From positions 128,738 through 192,737 of the forward strand of contig CAZVWU010000001.1 of the NCBI GenBank assembly GCA_964631205.1: 64,000 nt of DNA, in the 5' to 3' direction. Of this stretch, positions 23,340-32,815 are shown piece after piece (the stretch's first letter is position 1; every line of letters starts with the position of its first letter). The notes below the pieces were generated by a model. The model was not told the origin of the DNA. It did no database searches and saw nothing but the letters and a program-made list of their open reading frames with translations. The position numbers and the translations under genes are program-made. The DNA comes from CAYYYJ01 sp964631205. GTDB taxonomy: Archaea > Aenigmatarchaeota > Aenigmatarchaeia > QMZP01 > JACQNV01.

Positions 23340-24257
23340 ATGCTTGAGATAACCTTTTTGGGGACGGGGTCTGGTGTCCCATTGCCGAACAGGAACCATT
23401 CAGCGATTTACCTGAAGTATGACGATTCCTGCTTTCTCTGGGACTGCGGGGAAGGCACACAGAGGCAGATTTTTTTAGCCAAGCTGAACTTCATGAAAAT
23501 AGACAGAATATTTATTTCCCACTGGCATGCAGACCATTGGGCCGGCCTGATAGGGCTGATCCAGACAATGAACCTGGAGAAAAGGACAAGGCCTCTTGAG
23601 ATTTACGGGCCTGAGGCTGAAAAATTTGTAGCTGACATACTTGACATGGACTACTGGGGAGCAAGGTTCGAAATAAAGCCGGTGAATGTCCCTTTCCAAG
23701 GCCAGGAGATAACAACGTTAGTAAAAGAAAAAGTGTTCGAAATATCCTCTATACCTGTAAGGCATTCAATTCCGGCTGTCGGGTACTGTTTCAAAGAAAA
23801 CGACAAAATAAATGTGGATATAGAAAAGGCAGGCAAGCTATACGGGTTAAAGCAGGGCCCTTTGGTTGGAAAATTAAAAGAAAAAGGCCAGATTATTTTA
23901 AATGGAAAACAGATAAATCTGCAGGATGTAGGTTATGTAAAAAAAGGGATGAAAACAGTTTTTTCAGGAGACACAAAGCCATCCAATAACCTGATAAAGC
24001 TGGCTGAAGGCGCAGACTTGCTGATCCATGAATCAACTTTTGGCCAGGAGTTTGACGACACATTTGATAGGGCGCACACACGCGCGGCTGACGCGGCCGA
24101 GATAGCCAAAAAATCCGGGGCAAAAAAGCTGATTCTCACCCATTTCTCAAGAAGATACCAGGATGTAAGGCCACTTGTAGATGAAGCAAAAAAAATATTC
24201 CCAAACACAGAAGCAGCAAGGGATTTTCTGACAATAAAGTTGAAGGCTACAAGCTAG
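23340..24257 (+). CDS. rnz: Ribonuclease Z
   Basis: Metallo-beta-lactamase nuclease that cuts the 3' trailer of pre-tRNA. The start at 23340 gives the family N-terminus MLEITFLGTGSGVP. The zinc motif is SHWHADHWAG, with later ligands in VFSGDT (about residue 210) and LTHFSRRY (about 270). At 305 aa it is the short form of RNase Z. Since none of the tRNA genes here encodes CCA, this activity is required before CCA addition. Confidence 0.94.
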   Translation: MLEITFLGTGSGVPLPNRNHSAIYLKYDDSCFLWDCGEGTQRQIFLAKLNFMKIDRIFISHWHADHWAGLIGLIQTMNLEKRTRPLEIYGPEAEKFVADILDMDYWGARFEIKPVNVPFQGQEITTLVKEKVFEISSIPVRHSIPAVGYCFKENDKINVDIEKAGKLYGLKQGPLVGKLKEKGQIILNGKQINLQDVGYVKKGMKTVFSGDTKPSNNLIKLAEGADLLIHESTFGQEFDDTFDRAHTRAADAAEIAKKSGAKKLILTHFSRRYQDVRPLVDEAKKIFPNTEAARDFLTIKLKATS

Positions 24258-24306
24258 TTCTATTAAAGTGGGGAAACATATAAAAAGAGCAATAACAACA
24301 GAAGTG

Positions 24307-25116
24307 ATGGAATTTTATCAATTTTATCTTTTCGATTTTGATCATACCCTCGCACCTCTTAACCACGACCATCCTTCTGGAAAAGTAAGCGAAGCCCTAG
24401 AGAAAATGTTTCCAGGAAAAGGGACTGACGCAGGAAAAACCTTCTCAAACATCTTCTATGGCATCCTGGATGCCTATCAAGGCAAGTCGGATACAATGAA
24501 TAAAAAAATAAAAAGTGCTATAGAATTTTATAAAATAAGAGTCTCAAACTCATTCGATGGTGCTAAACCAGATTTTCTCTGGAGCAGGGAACTCTGGCTG
24601 AAATACATATCAAATGAATTTGGATTAAATATCAGCGACAAGGAAATATCCAGACTAGCATCCATATACTGGGATCATGTTCCGGAGAATTGCCCTATTT
24701 TTCCTGATTCAAAGGATTGCCTGCTAAAATTGGACAAGGAAAAAATATTTATCGTGACCGGAAGCGATATGAGACTCGGCTTTGATGAATATTCATTGTT
24801 TTATGATCCAGAATTATCTAAAAATTTTAAGAGAGATAGGATAGAAAAACAATGCCCAGATCTTTTGCTAAGATCCAATATAATTACAGGAGATCCATAT
24901 GGAAAGCCTTCAGAAGGTTTCTGGCAAGCGGTACTCGAAATTACTGGAATAGCTGATCCTTCGAAATCTGTAGTTATAGACGACTCCCTGAAAGTTGTTT
25001 TATCAGCCAAGAACTTTGGATTTCAAGGATATGTTCTTGATAGGGAAGGTCTTTACAGAAAAGCGGAGATTGAGAGTGAAATCGATGGTTATATTAGAAA
25101 TTTAAATGAGCTATAG
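24307..25116 (+). CDS. HAD-superfamily hydrolase
   Basis: A 269-aa phosphatase-like protein with motif I FDFDHTLAPL (the nucleophile is the first Asp), motif II FIVTGSD, the Lys in GKPSEGFW, and motif IV VVIDDS. A helical cap of about 120 residues follows motif I. The start at Met 24307 places motif I eight residues in; a longer reading from 24268 would run through an A/T-rich promoter-like tract (ACATATAAAAAG). Substrate unknown. Confidence 0.75.
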   Translation: MEFYQFYLFDFDHTLAPLNHDHPSGKVSEALEKMFPGKGTDAGKTFSNIFYGILDAYQGKSDTMNKKIKSAIEFYKIRVSNSFDGAKPDFLWSRELWLKYISNEFGLNISDKEISRLASIYWDHVPENCPIFPDSKDCLLKLDKEKIFIVTGSDMRLGFDEYSLFYDPELSKNFKRDRIEKQCPDLLLRSNIITGDPYGKPSEGFWQAVLEITGIADPSKSVVIDDSLKVVLSAKNFGFQGYVLDREGLYRKAEIESEIDGYIRNLNEL

Positions 25117-25803
25117 TTACTCCCAGATATAATCCCACCCCTTATTCCGATCATCTTCCAATTCGTCTATAATAAGCTTCGGCCTTCTAGCCCTCCTTTT
25201 CCAGTATGTTATCGCTATAACTCCTATAACCAGCCCACCGAGATGTCCCCAGTTTGCAATTCCAGGTTGAAGCCCAGTCAAACCATAAAATATTTCTATG
25301 CCAGCGAATACAGCAACTGCGACTATTGCCGGCATCGGAATCCCGGGGAACATTATTATCCAATTTCTTGGGTATAACAAGCCATAAGCTGCCATTACAC
25401 CAAATACAGAGCCGCTAGCGCCTAAAAGCAGCCTGCTGGTTTCAGCCTCCAATAAAAAGGCCGGTGTAAATGCAAAGGTCAGTGAAATATAGACAAAAGC
25501 GGACCCTAGGCCTGAAACAAAAAAGAGCAAAAGATATTTTTTCCTACCTATAGTATTTTCTACTGTTGCTCCAAAAATAAGCAGCCCAAACATGTTCAGG
25601 AAAAGGTGCATTACATCCCCATGGAGAAAGATATAAGTTGCAAACTGCCATACATGGCCCGAGAAAGCAAGCGATGGCGTCAGAGCAAATTCTTTTGTAA
25701 AAAACGAATATTCAGCCCCAGTAACTGGGTCACGGGCAGTTGTTGCAATCTGCAGAAAAAAAACCGCAATGCATACTGCAATGATAGCCAAAGTCAATTT
25801 CAT
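25117..25803 (-). CDS. Rhomboid-family intramembrane serine protease
   Basis: A 228-aa membrane protein with six hydrophobic segments that cleaves membrane helices in the bilayer. The catalytic Ser is in GASGSVFG (about residue 130), the His in NWGHLGGL (about 185), and the L1-loop motif appears as HGDVMHLFLNMFGL. A short Arg/Lys-rich and acidic cytoplasmic tail ends the protein. It shares its stop region with the convergent HAD gene. Confidence 0.92.
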   Translation of the reverse strand: MKLTLAIIAVCIAVFFLQIATTARDPVTGAEYSFFTKEFALTPSLAFSGHVWQFATYIFLHGDVMHLFLNMFGLLIFGATVENTIGRKKYLLLFFVSGLGSAFVYISLTFAFTPAFLLEAETSRLLLGASGSVFGVMAAYGLLYPRNWIIMFPGIPMPAIVAVAVFAGIEIFYGLTGLQPGIANWGHLGGLVIGVIAITYWKRRARRPKLIIDELEDDRNKGWDYIWE

Positions 25804-25845
25804 ACAAATAAAAGAGCAGGGAAATTTATAAAGGTTTTCAATAAA

Positions 25846-28386
25846 TCAGCGTTCTTTCACCAGCCCGCCAGCTATTGTGCCCCAGTTCATTTCTAAACAA
25901 TATCTCCTGCCATCGACTGTTTGCACCACAACTACCGACTCCATTTCACCGAATTCTGTGTCAGTAGCTTTTGGCATAATGTTTACTGGCAACTCTATTC
26001 TGAGACCAGCAATGCCTTTCCTATCAAACCTATCTTTAGCATCAAAATATAAAAATCCTGTTGACTCCGAATCATCAAACATAGAAGAAAACGGCCGATG
26101 ATGCTTTATCGTTTCAACAAGCTCCAGGCCATCTTTAGAGAGCGCTGAAGGATTATTGTGTTTTTCAAGTGCAGGACTCTGTTTTACTTTATATTCATCT
26201 GTTGGGAACGGAGCACTAACACCTAATAATCCTGCATTCACACCTTCCATTACCTGCCAATCCCTATTACCTGAAAGATCTCCATATGACCTCAAATCAA
26301 GTATATCACCCTCCTTATCCCTTATAATTCTACTATAATACACAATTTTTTCTAGATCAGGCTTTCTTGACGTAAGTTCAATCGCATGCTCCATTCTACC
26401 GCCTTCTCTCCAATCTTTTGTCAAACCGAGAACAAAATCAAATGGCACGTCGAAATAAACCCACCATTTGCCTCGTTCATCAGCATAAGATACGGACCTT
26501 CCTTCTACCAGTCCATACCATAATGGATGCTCCCTCGCACTGTTTTTACGCGATTTTGGTTTTTCTTCACCCTTCTTTACATGCGTATCTGGCTTAGGAA
26601 TTAAAACAGTACCCTTAGGCTTTTTCTGAACCTCTATATCTGCTTCTCTGGACAGAGAGGGGCCTGGGTGTATGGATGTATGGGCTGCAAACTTTCCTCT
26701 TCCTGATATTTTTTCATCTATTTTTACTGGTATTTTCCATCTTACTCCATAACAATCATCTTTTCTATCGACCGCCAAATCATTATGTATAATGCCTGTA
26801 TTTTCTGTTTGATCAGAGGCAAACCACAATGGCAATCCCTCCAGGAAGCGGACAAAAATTCCAGACCTTTCAACTAGCACAGGAACCCCTGACAATTCCA
26901 TTCTCTTCTGCAGAAGAGCCTTTTCGACCCTTTTTCTGAGAACAGGATCTGAAACAGATTCCTCTATCTTCTGGTCTTGTGGAGAAGCCTGTAAAAACCT
27001 GCCTGGATTCTGGCAATTTGTATAGTTTGCAGGAAGCCAAACATATCCTGTTTTTCCGGTTTTGTCTGATATTTTCTTCTCAGCTTTTATATCCCCTGCT
27101 ATTATATCTCCAAGATAGCCATCTATTCCTGCAACAAATATAGTATCAACAAGACTCTGGGTGGAGGAAAGCTGCACATAAACGTTAACCCTTTCCCCCT
27201 GTTCTGCTTTTTTAGGCGATTCAATTTCCAGATTAAACCATTTTTCAGTCTTTTTAGTTGCTGTTTTGGTTTCTTCTGTGCCCTCACCCTCGATATCAAT
27301 CAGGAAATCCCCTATCACAAATTCTCCTTGAGTATAGGCAACCACTTTCAGTTTTGCAGGCTCCCCAATAACTGAAACAGGCAATTCTGCAGCAATCCTA
27401 TCATGTATCACTACCTCACTGGATCCGACTTTGACATACCTAAAGCCTGTAGTTTCCATCCCGCCTAAAAAAAGCCCGCTCTTTTTTAAAGCAGTCTCAG
27501 CATCTTTTATTTTCTGCTCCTCCTCTGCCGAAACATCAATCCCAAGAGGCTTCAGTATTTTTTTAAAATCCTCCAAACTTTTTACAGCTTTCTCAGTGGC
27601 TTCATCAATTTTTTCCTGGAGTTCCTTAGCTTGTGGTTGGAGAGGTATTGCCCAGCCGAGTGTCCCCCGCTCTATTTTATTAAGCTCCTCTAGCTTGACA
27701 ACACCTAGCTTATCTATGTAGCCTTTCCTAATGTTCAGCCTGGAAGCATCAATATCCCCTTTCTCATCGTCTATGCCTATGTTGATTGCTGTTTGCCAGT
27801 TCCAGATAGGGCCCTTTTTGCTGGTAAGCTCAATTTCGTATATTCCCCATTCACCTCTTTGCTGTTTTTTATAAGGTTTGAGGTTCAATGTATAATTCCC
27901 GCCTCCACTCTTTTTTGATCCTGAATCTCCAGGGCACCCAATGGCCAAAGCCAGAAAAGGAGCCAAGATAGAAGCAGCTGCTCTATGGTAATTTCTTCTA
28001 TGTCCTTGAGGTACCGAATCAGCCTCTTCAGCCGTTTCTAATACACACACTCTAAGTTTTTCATCTATCTGCCTCCTATATACATCTGGCAAAACAAACG
28101 CTTCCCCATTAAAATTCAATCCTTCTTGTGGAAGCTTTTCAAAATATCCCGCAGCGCATTTTAACCCACCAGATGGAATCCGCAAATCCAGCCTGCTAAA
28201 GTCCATAGCATCTGTATACAGCCTTACATAAGAAGGATCCAGACCCTCTTTTTTCCTTGAAACAAACCCTGGAACCATACCTCTCAATTTATCGATAGAA
28301 TAAGGATTTATAAAAGAATCTAATATACCGCTTCGAAGAATATTTACATATGCAAATGAAAAGGCTTCCAGAAATAGATTTTGCAA
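25846..28386 (-). CDS. Very large exported or membrane-anchored protein, 846 aa
   Basis: No recognised family. The first 130 residues look cytoplasmic. A single hydrophobic segment (ASILAPFLALAIGC) at about 133-147 ends in a cysteine followed by PGDSGSKKSGGG, which looks like a lipobox with a flexible linker. About 700 residues of strand-rich, Ig-like sequence follow, including a Glu-rich helix (residues about 240-290). N-anchored with the long part outside the cell is the best guess. The start overlaps the divergent gene at 28356 by 31 bp; Met at 28278 is an alternative. Confidence 0.6.
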   Translation of the reverse strand: MQNLFLEAFSFAYVNILRSGILDSFINPYSIDKLRGMVPGFVSRKKEGLDPSYVRLYTDAMDFSRLDLRIPSGGLKCAAGYFEKLPQEGLNFNGEAFVLPDVYRRQIDEKLRVCVLETAEEADSVPQGHRRNYHRAAASILAPFLALAIGCPGDSGSKKSGGGNYTLNLKPYKKQQRGEWGIYEIELTSKKGPIWNWQTAINIGIDDEKGDIDASRLNIRKGYIDKLGVVKLEELNKIERGTLGWAIPLQPQAKELQEKIDEATEKAVKSLEDFKKILKPLGIDVSAEEEQKIKDAETALKKSGLFLGGMETTGFRYVKVGSSEVVIHDRIAAELPVSVIGEPAKLKVVAYTQGEFVIGDFLIDIEGEGTEETKTATKKTEKWFNLEIESPKKAEQGERVNVYVQLSSTQSLVDTIFVAGIDGYLGDIIAGDIKAEKKISDKTGKTGYVWLPANYTNCQNPGRFLQASPQDQKIEESVSDPVLRKRVEKALLQKRMELSGVPVLVERSGIFVRFLEGLPLWFASDQTENTGIIHNDLAVDRKDDCYGVRWKIPVKIDEKISGRGKFAAHTSIHPGPSLSREADIEVQKKPKGTVLIPKPDTHVKKGEEKPKSRKNSAREHPLWYGLVEGRSVSYADERGKWWVYFDVPFDFVLGLTKDWREGGRMEHAIELTSRKPDLEKIVYYSRIIRDKEGDILDLRSYGDLSGNRDWQVMEGVNAGLLGVSAPFPTDEYKVKQSPALEKHNNPSALSKDGLELVETIKHHRPFSSMFDDSESTGFLYFDAKDRFDRKGIAGLRIELPVNIMPKATDTEFGEMESVVVVQTVDGRRYCLEMNWGTIAGGLVKER

Positions 28387-29078
28387 GGGGAATGGCAGTA
28401 ATTTTCATGGTTTTATTCAACTGGTCTTTTACACTCAGTTTCCTTAATGTCTACACTCTGCCAGGCGGCTTCTTTTACTGGTGGCTTTTCCCGAGAATCA
28501 TAGGCGGGACTTTCATCTTTCTTGCAGGGCTTTCACTGATACTCAGCTATAACAGGGTAAAAACTCTGGAAAAAAGAAAAATATGGGCAAAATTAATTTC
28601 GAGGGGATTTAAAATATGCCTAATTGCCATAGGGATAACTGCAGCAACCATTATCTCTTATCCGCAATACACAATCTATTTTGGCATCCTGCATTTAATT
28701 GGCCTATCAATAGTCTTATCTGTAATTTTTTTGAAATTCAACCTAAACAAATTATTTCTGGGGGTTCCGATTTTTATATCCGGCTTCTTCTTGCAATCTT
28801 TAACCTTTGATACCCCGTTTTTCCTTTTATTCGGTCTAGCGCCGCACAACTTCCAGACATTTGATTATTGGCCGCTATTCCCGTGGTTTGGCCTTTTTTT
28901 GATGGGGATGTGTACAGGAGATTTCTATTCCAAAAAAAAGTCTTTAGACAAAAAAAGAATTCTAAATTTCCCACTCCTGAAACAAATATGTTTTTTAGGC
29001 AAGAAATCCCTTGTGATATATCTTGTCCATCAGCCTGTATTGTTAGCCTTGTTATATATTTTTGGTTTTAGAATTTAA
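28356..29078 (+). CDS. DUF1624-like membrane protein (acyltransferase-related)
   Basis: A 240-aa protein with seven or so membrane segments. The start MKRLPEIDFARGMAVIFMVL matches the family of heparan-alpha-glucosaminide N-acetyltransferase-like proteins, in which a RxxxIDxxRG motif opens the first helix; HQPVLLALLYIFGF closes the last one. A second typical motif is HLIGLSIVL. It could acylate a surface sugar or lipid. Divergent from the large exported protein. Confidence 0.72.
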   Translation: MKRLPEIDFARGMAVIFMVLFNWSFTLSFLNVYTLPGGFFYWWLFPRIIGGTFIFLAGLSLILSYNRVKTLEKRKIWAKLISRGFKICLIAIGITAATIISYPQYTIYFGILHLIGLSIVLSVIFLKFNLNKLFLGVPIFISGFFLQSLTFDTPFFLLFGLAPHNFQTFDYWPLFPWFGLFLMGMCTGDFYSKKKSLDKKRILNFPLLKQICFLGKKSLVIYLVHQPVLLALLYIFGFRI

Positions 29079-29083
29079 GACGA

Positions 29084-29527
29084 CTAGCCTGCCCCAGCAC
29101 CCTTTTCCATTTCCTGATCTTGCGCGGCTTTTTGGAGCTCCGGTACAATCTCATTCAGTTTTGCAGTAATCGCATTGGCCTCCATCTGAAGAACCTGCAC
29201 AGCATCTTCTACTTCCTTTTTTTTCTTGTCTATGAATCCTGAAGCATCTTCTAGGCTCTTTTTTGCTATTATTCCAGCGCCTAAATCAACCAATATTTTT
29301 TCCTGTGAGCCGCTTTTTCCATGAGTAAATAGGCCAGAGCCGAGAGGTATAAGCATCTCGCTATCAGCCTTTACATCCTTTAATTCAATCAAAGCATTCT
29401 TGCTGGTCTCAAACTCCAACAATTTATGCTGAATTATGGTTGCATGTTGCTTTATCTCTTCTAACCTCTGGTTTAAAAGCTGGTATAAGACAAATTTCTC
29501 CTGCAAATCTTTAGCCAATTCAGCCAT
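29084..29527 (-). CDS. pfdA: Prefoldin subunit alpha
   Basis: A 147-aa chaperone subunit that holds unfolded proteins for the thermosome. Two long coiled-coil helices (LAKDLQEKFVLYQLLNQRL and KSLEDASGFIDKKKKEVED) flank the central beta hairpin (LIPLGSGLFTHGK and ILVDLGAGIIAKK), the alpha-class pattern. Located upstream of nothing related; the next gene on this strand, pth2, ends 36 bp before its start. Confidence 0.93.
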   Translation of the reverse strand: MAELAKDLQEKFVLYQLLNQRLEEIKQHATIIQHKLLEFETSKNALIELKDVKADSEMLIPLGSGLFTHGKSGSQEKILVDLGAGIIAKKSLEDASGFIDKKKKEVEDAVQVLQMEANAITAKLNEIVPELQKAAQDQEMEKGAGAG

Positions 29528-29563
29528 ATCAAACTAATTATTCAGTAGATATATAAAGCAGTT

Positions 29564-29911
29564 TTAAACCATTTTCAATTTCCCGGTTATTTTATCAACA
29601 ATTTTTTCTTCAACAGGCCCTACCCCAAGGCAGGTGATTGTCCCTGAAGGGATTTCTGTCAAACCAGCATCCTTTATTAAAGAAGGTTTTAATTTAGCAT
29701 CTTTTAGTTTCTGATAAATTTCCATCAATTCTTTTTCATCAGAGACTTTCAAAACAATTTTTTTCGTCCCTACTGATTCCCATTCTTCAACATCCCTTTT
29801 GTCTGCCTTTTTGTAAGCTTCAAGGCTTGCGTGCGCAACCTGCGCCGCCAGCTTGCCTTTTGATAGTTTTAGATCTGAACGGACAACAATCACTTGTTTG
29901 TAGGATGGCAT
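29564..29911 (-). CDS. pth2: Peptidyl-tRNA hydrolase, Pth2 type
   Basis: Releases tRNA from prematurely dropped peptidyl-tRNA. The 115 aa match the archaeal/eukaryotic Pth2 fold: YKQVIVVRSDLKLSKGKLAAQ with VAHASLEAY, then KIVLKVSDEKEL, IKDAGLTEI and a GVGP loop (ITCLGVGP). The conserved Lys of GKLAAQ and Asp of KDAG are in the active site. Length is typical. Confidence 0.95.
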   Translation of the reverse strand: MPSYKQVIVVRSDLKLSKGKLAAQVAHASLEAYKKADKRDVEEWESVGTKKIVLKVSDEKELMEIYQKLKDAKLKPSLIKDAGLTEIPSGTITCLGVGPVEEKIVDKITGKLKMV

Positions 29912-29989
29912 TCAAAAACACCTGAATATTATTTATCTGACATTATTAATTAGCTTTAATTTGATACCAGACAAGGCTTACATGTGCTA

Positions 29990-30274
29990 TCAGATTTTTT
30001 CTATTTTTCCGTTCTTGCCAGAAGAGATCTGAAGCCGGCCATTCCATTCCTTTACCCAGCCATCTATGATTTTTATCTTATCGCCAACAGAGAATTTTTC
30101 CACATCATCGTTCCATAGGCTTAAGTCGATTTCCCCTGACATGTCCTTTATACTCAGAGTACAGACCTTGCCAATCTTGCCGAACTTTTCAAATTCCCTC
30201 ACATCACCTACGCTTATAACCTCTGCTTCTTCAAGTGTTGCGTTCTGGTTTGGCTTTATGTCTTTTATTTGCAT
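29990..30274 (-). CDS. Single-domain OB-fold nucleic-acid-binding protein
   Basis: A 94-aa single OB fold (VISVGDVREFEKFGKIG, then SGEIDLSLWNDDVEKFSVGDKIKI). The DLSLWNDD motif with a following aromatic patch (WVKEWNGRLQIS) is typical of RPA/SOSS-B-like single-strand DNA binding proteins of archaea. No C-terminal acidic tail. It may be ssDNA-binding or a translation-related OB protein. Confidence 0.75.
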   Translation of the reverse strand: MQIKDIKPNQNATLEEAEVISVGDVREFEKFGKIGKVCTLSIKDMSGEIDLSLWNDDVEKFSVGDKIKIIDGWVKEWNGRLQISSGKNGKIEKI

Positions 30275-30321
30275 CGTGACCAGTCCCCCAAAATATGTAT
30301 ATTGGAATAAAGGTTAAAAAA

Positions 30322-31203
30322 CTAATCGGCTGCTTTTGTTATTTCATATAGGTTGAGCAGGTCGTTTGCTTCAAGCATATTTATGCCAAGGGATGCCCTC
30401 AAGGCGGCCAGCTGCTCAGGTTTTGGCTTCCCTTCCAAAGTATGCGGCTGACTGGCAGACTGGAGTTTTTTAAGCAAGGTTTTGATTTTATTTTCAGCTG
30501 AAACTGCGGACATAAAAATTTCATGCGCTTTTTTTATGGCCTCTGTGTCGATCGTCTTCTCTCCCAGAAAATTTTTGAAGATCCTGAGATCAATTCCTGT
30601 TTCTTCAAAGGATTTTTCAATATCAACCCTGCCTGCAAAGGCTTGGAGAATATCCTGCATTGTTTTTTCCATATCAATATCCAGCTTTTCAGGCATCTTA
30701 TAATCCACGAAATCAAGGCAGGAGAAGCTTATCTTTATATCCAATATACCGCTGGAAAGCAGGATAAAGGCGATCTTGTTTCTGAGCATTTCGTCCCCTG
30801 TGTGCACATATATTAAAGATGGTTTTTTGTCTTTGTTAATTATAAAATCTGGAAAGCTCGGATCCCCCAGATAGCTGCAGATCCTGCAAACAAAAAGCAG
30901 CTTTTCTATATCTTCCTCTTTCATTATTTCAATTATTTGTTTATTGTAATCTTCTATTTTTGTGTTGTGTTTATATTCGCCGACTTTCACTTTGATGTAC
31001 TTGTCCAGAAATTTGTGTTTTCTTATAAACCAGATTAACAGGCTATTCTCGAAATCAGATGACTGGATGACTTTATAGCCTTCTGACTCGTATTTTTTCC
31101 TCAGGATCTTCCCTTTCATGTAAGGGTTTACCGAATCCTTCGCGGCATCCAGGCTAAACTTTTCCAGTTTTATTTCAAACGGCTTTGTAAGGTCGATTTT
31201 CAT
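30322..31203 (-). CDS. Archaeal hypothetical protein, 293 aa
   Basis: A soluble protein with a mixed N-terminal domain (GYKVIQSSDFENSLLIWF) and a helical C-terminal region. It contains one cysteine pair (CRICSYLGD, about residue 105). It has no signature I recognise. A 47-bp gap separates it from the OB-fold gene on the same strand, so the two may be co-transcribed and it may act on nucleic acids; that is inference. Confidence 0.55.
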   Translation of the reverse strand: MKIDLTKPFEIKLEKFSLDAAKDSVNPYMKGKILRKKYESEGYKVIQSSDFENSLLIWFIRKHKFLDKYIKVKVGEYKHNTKIEDYNKQIIEIMKEEDIEKLLFVCRICSYLGDPSFPDFIINKDKKPSLIYVHTGDEMLRNKIAFILLSSGILDIKISFSCLDFVDYKMPEKLDIDMEKTMQDILQAFAGRVDIEKSFEETGIDLRIFKNFLGEKTIDTEAIKKAHEIFMSAVSAENKIKTLLKKLQSASQPHTLEGKPKPEQLAALRASLGINMLEANDLLNLYEITKAAD

Positions 31204-31288
31204 GGAGATTGCTCTTATGCCCAGATGGCCTATTTATTAGAGGAAGGAGATCTATTTATAATCATGGAGGCTCATAACGCTTTAGATT

Positions 31289-32077
31289 ATGTCAATAATA
31301 TTGTGGATTGTTGGGGCAACCTTTCTTGTTAGCCTTATCTCTTTTGTCGGCGTTATCACACTTTCTCTGAAAAGAAAATTCCTCGAAAAAATCCTTTCCG
31401 GACTTGTCGCTTTTGCAGCCGGAACACTTATAGGGGTTGCTTTTTTCGATCTGGTGCCCGAAGCCTTGGGGGCAGGTTCTTCAGCTTCCTTATATCTTGT
31501 TTCAGGTGTGCTGCTTTTTTTTATTGTAGAAAGATTTGTTGGCTGGCACCATGCCCACCACGATCACGATATTAACCCTTCAGAGCACCACAAAGATAAA
31601 GACCATGATAAATACCACCACAAGCCCTTCATCTACACAAATCTTATGGCAGACGGGGTCCATAATTTTCTTGATGGAACTGTTATAGCTGCCGCTTTTA
31701 TAACAAACATCCCATTAGGCATAGTCACTTCAATTGCTGTAGCACTCCACGAGATACCACAGGAGATAGGAGACTTTGCAATTCTTGTTCATGGAGGCTT
31801 AAGCATAAGGAAGGCCCTAATATTTAATTTTATCTCTGCAATAACAGCCTTGGCTGGCGGCCTTATAGCTTTCTATCTCTCCTCATCTTCAATAGGAAAC
31901 CTTAACCCCCTTCTCCTTGGTATTGGTGGCGGAGGACTTCTTTACCTGGCTCTGACTGATCTACTTCCGGAAATAAACAAGGAAAATGATATCAAGAGAA
32001 GCCTTATTCAATTTGTTTTTCTATTCAGCGGCATCTTGATAGTCTATAGCCTTGCACTTTTACTGCCTAAAGTCTAG
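31289..32077 (+). CDS. ZIP-family metal transporter
   Basis: A 262-aa membrane protein with eight segments that imports divalent metal such as zinc. A His-rich cytoplasmic loop (WHHAHHDHDINPSEHHKDKD) lies between segments 3 and 4. The metal site is formed by HNFLDG (segment 4) and HEIPQEIGD (segment 5), as in ZupT-like proteins. It overlaps the convergent HAD gene by 4 bp. Confidence 0.93.
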   Translation: MSIILWIVGATFLVSLISFVGVITLSLKRKFLEKILSGLVAFAAGTLIGVAFFDLVPEALGAGSSASLYLVSGVLLFFIVERFVGWHHAHHDHDINPSEHHKDKDHDKYHHKPFIYTNLMADGVHNFLDGTVIAAAFITNIPLGIVTSIAVALHEIPQEIGDFAILVHGGLSIRKALIFNFISAITALAGGLIAFYLSSSSIGNLNPLLLGIGGGGLLYLALTDLLPEINKENDIKRSLIQFVFLFSGILIVYSLALLLPKV

Positions 32078-32772
32078 GCTTTACCTGAAATAAACTTGTC
32101 CTGAAACTCTATCTGTCTTATTGTTTTCAGCTTGTCAACAAAATCTTTTATTGTATTTACTGTAAAATCCGCGTCTTTAAAATCTGCGAATATTCTTTTA
32201 GTATCAACAAGCATAGTACCCATCCCAAGTCCTTTTGCAGGCAGAATGTCACCAAAAGGATTATCGCCGCACATCACTGTTGCCTCCGGTATCAGTCCAA
32301 GCTTTTCTAAGGCCATATTGAACATTCGTGTATCCGGCTTCACAGAACCTGTTTCAAAAGATGGCAAGACGACATCAAAATACTTATCAATCCCGTATCT
32401 GAGCTTTACAAACTCGAAAGAAAAGGCATCAGTGTTTGTAACTAAACCAAGCTTAAAATCTTTCCTTAAATCCACAAGCATCTCCTCAATGATAGGTGGA
32501 AAATAAAGATTGTGGATATTCTTTTTCCAGATTTCTGAAATTGAATAAACAAGCGAATCTGTTGTATTTACCTTCAACACGTTCAACAAATGTGTAAACT
32601 CCTCCTCAACTGTCTGGAACCTTCTCGTCATTATTGTTTTTTCAAGAATCGCGGAAAACTCGAAAATGTTCATTTCAGGCAAACTTAGCTTTTTCTTTAT
32701 TTCTACTACAGGATGCGACCCGCACAGGTATATTACCGTATCCCAGAGGTCGAAGAATATTGCTTTTATCAT
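32074..32772 (-). CDS. HAD-family hydrolase
   Basis: A 232-aa phosphatase of subfamily I. Motif I is FFDLWDTVIYL, with Asp as nucleophile and a Trp in place of the usual Asp neighbour Gly. Motif II is LVTNTD, the Lys is in SVKPDTRMF, and motif IV is MCGDNPFGD. The cap is a four-helix bundle. It resembles haloacid dehalogenase and phosphoglycolate phosphatase types. Substrate unknown. It follows gatA on the same strand (43 bp). Confidence 0.85.
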   Translation of the reverse strand: MIKAIFFDLWDTVIYLCGSHPVVEIKKKLSLPEMNIFEFSAILEKTIMTRRFQTVEEEFTHLLNVLKVNTTDSLVYSISEIWKKNIHNLYFPPIIEEMLVDLRKDFKLGLVTNTDAFSFEFVKLRYGIDKYFDVVLPSFETGSVKPDTRMFNMALEKLGLIPEATVMCGDNPFGDILPAKGLGMGTMLVDTKRIFADFKDADFTVNTIKDFVDKLKTIRQIEFQDKFISGKA

Positions 32773-32815
32773 ATCGAGATGAATATATTACAATAGAGGA
32801 TAAATAAGTAACGCT

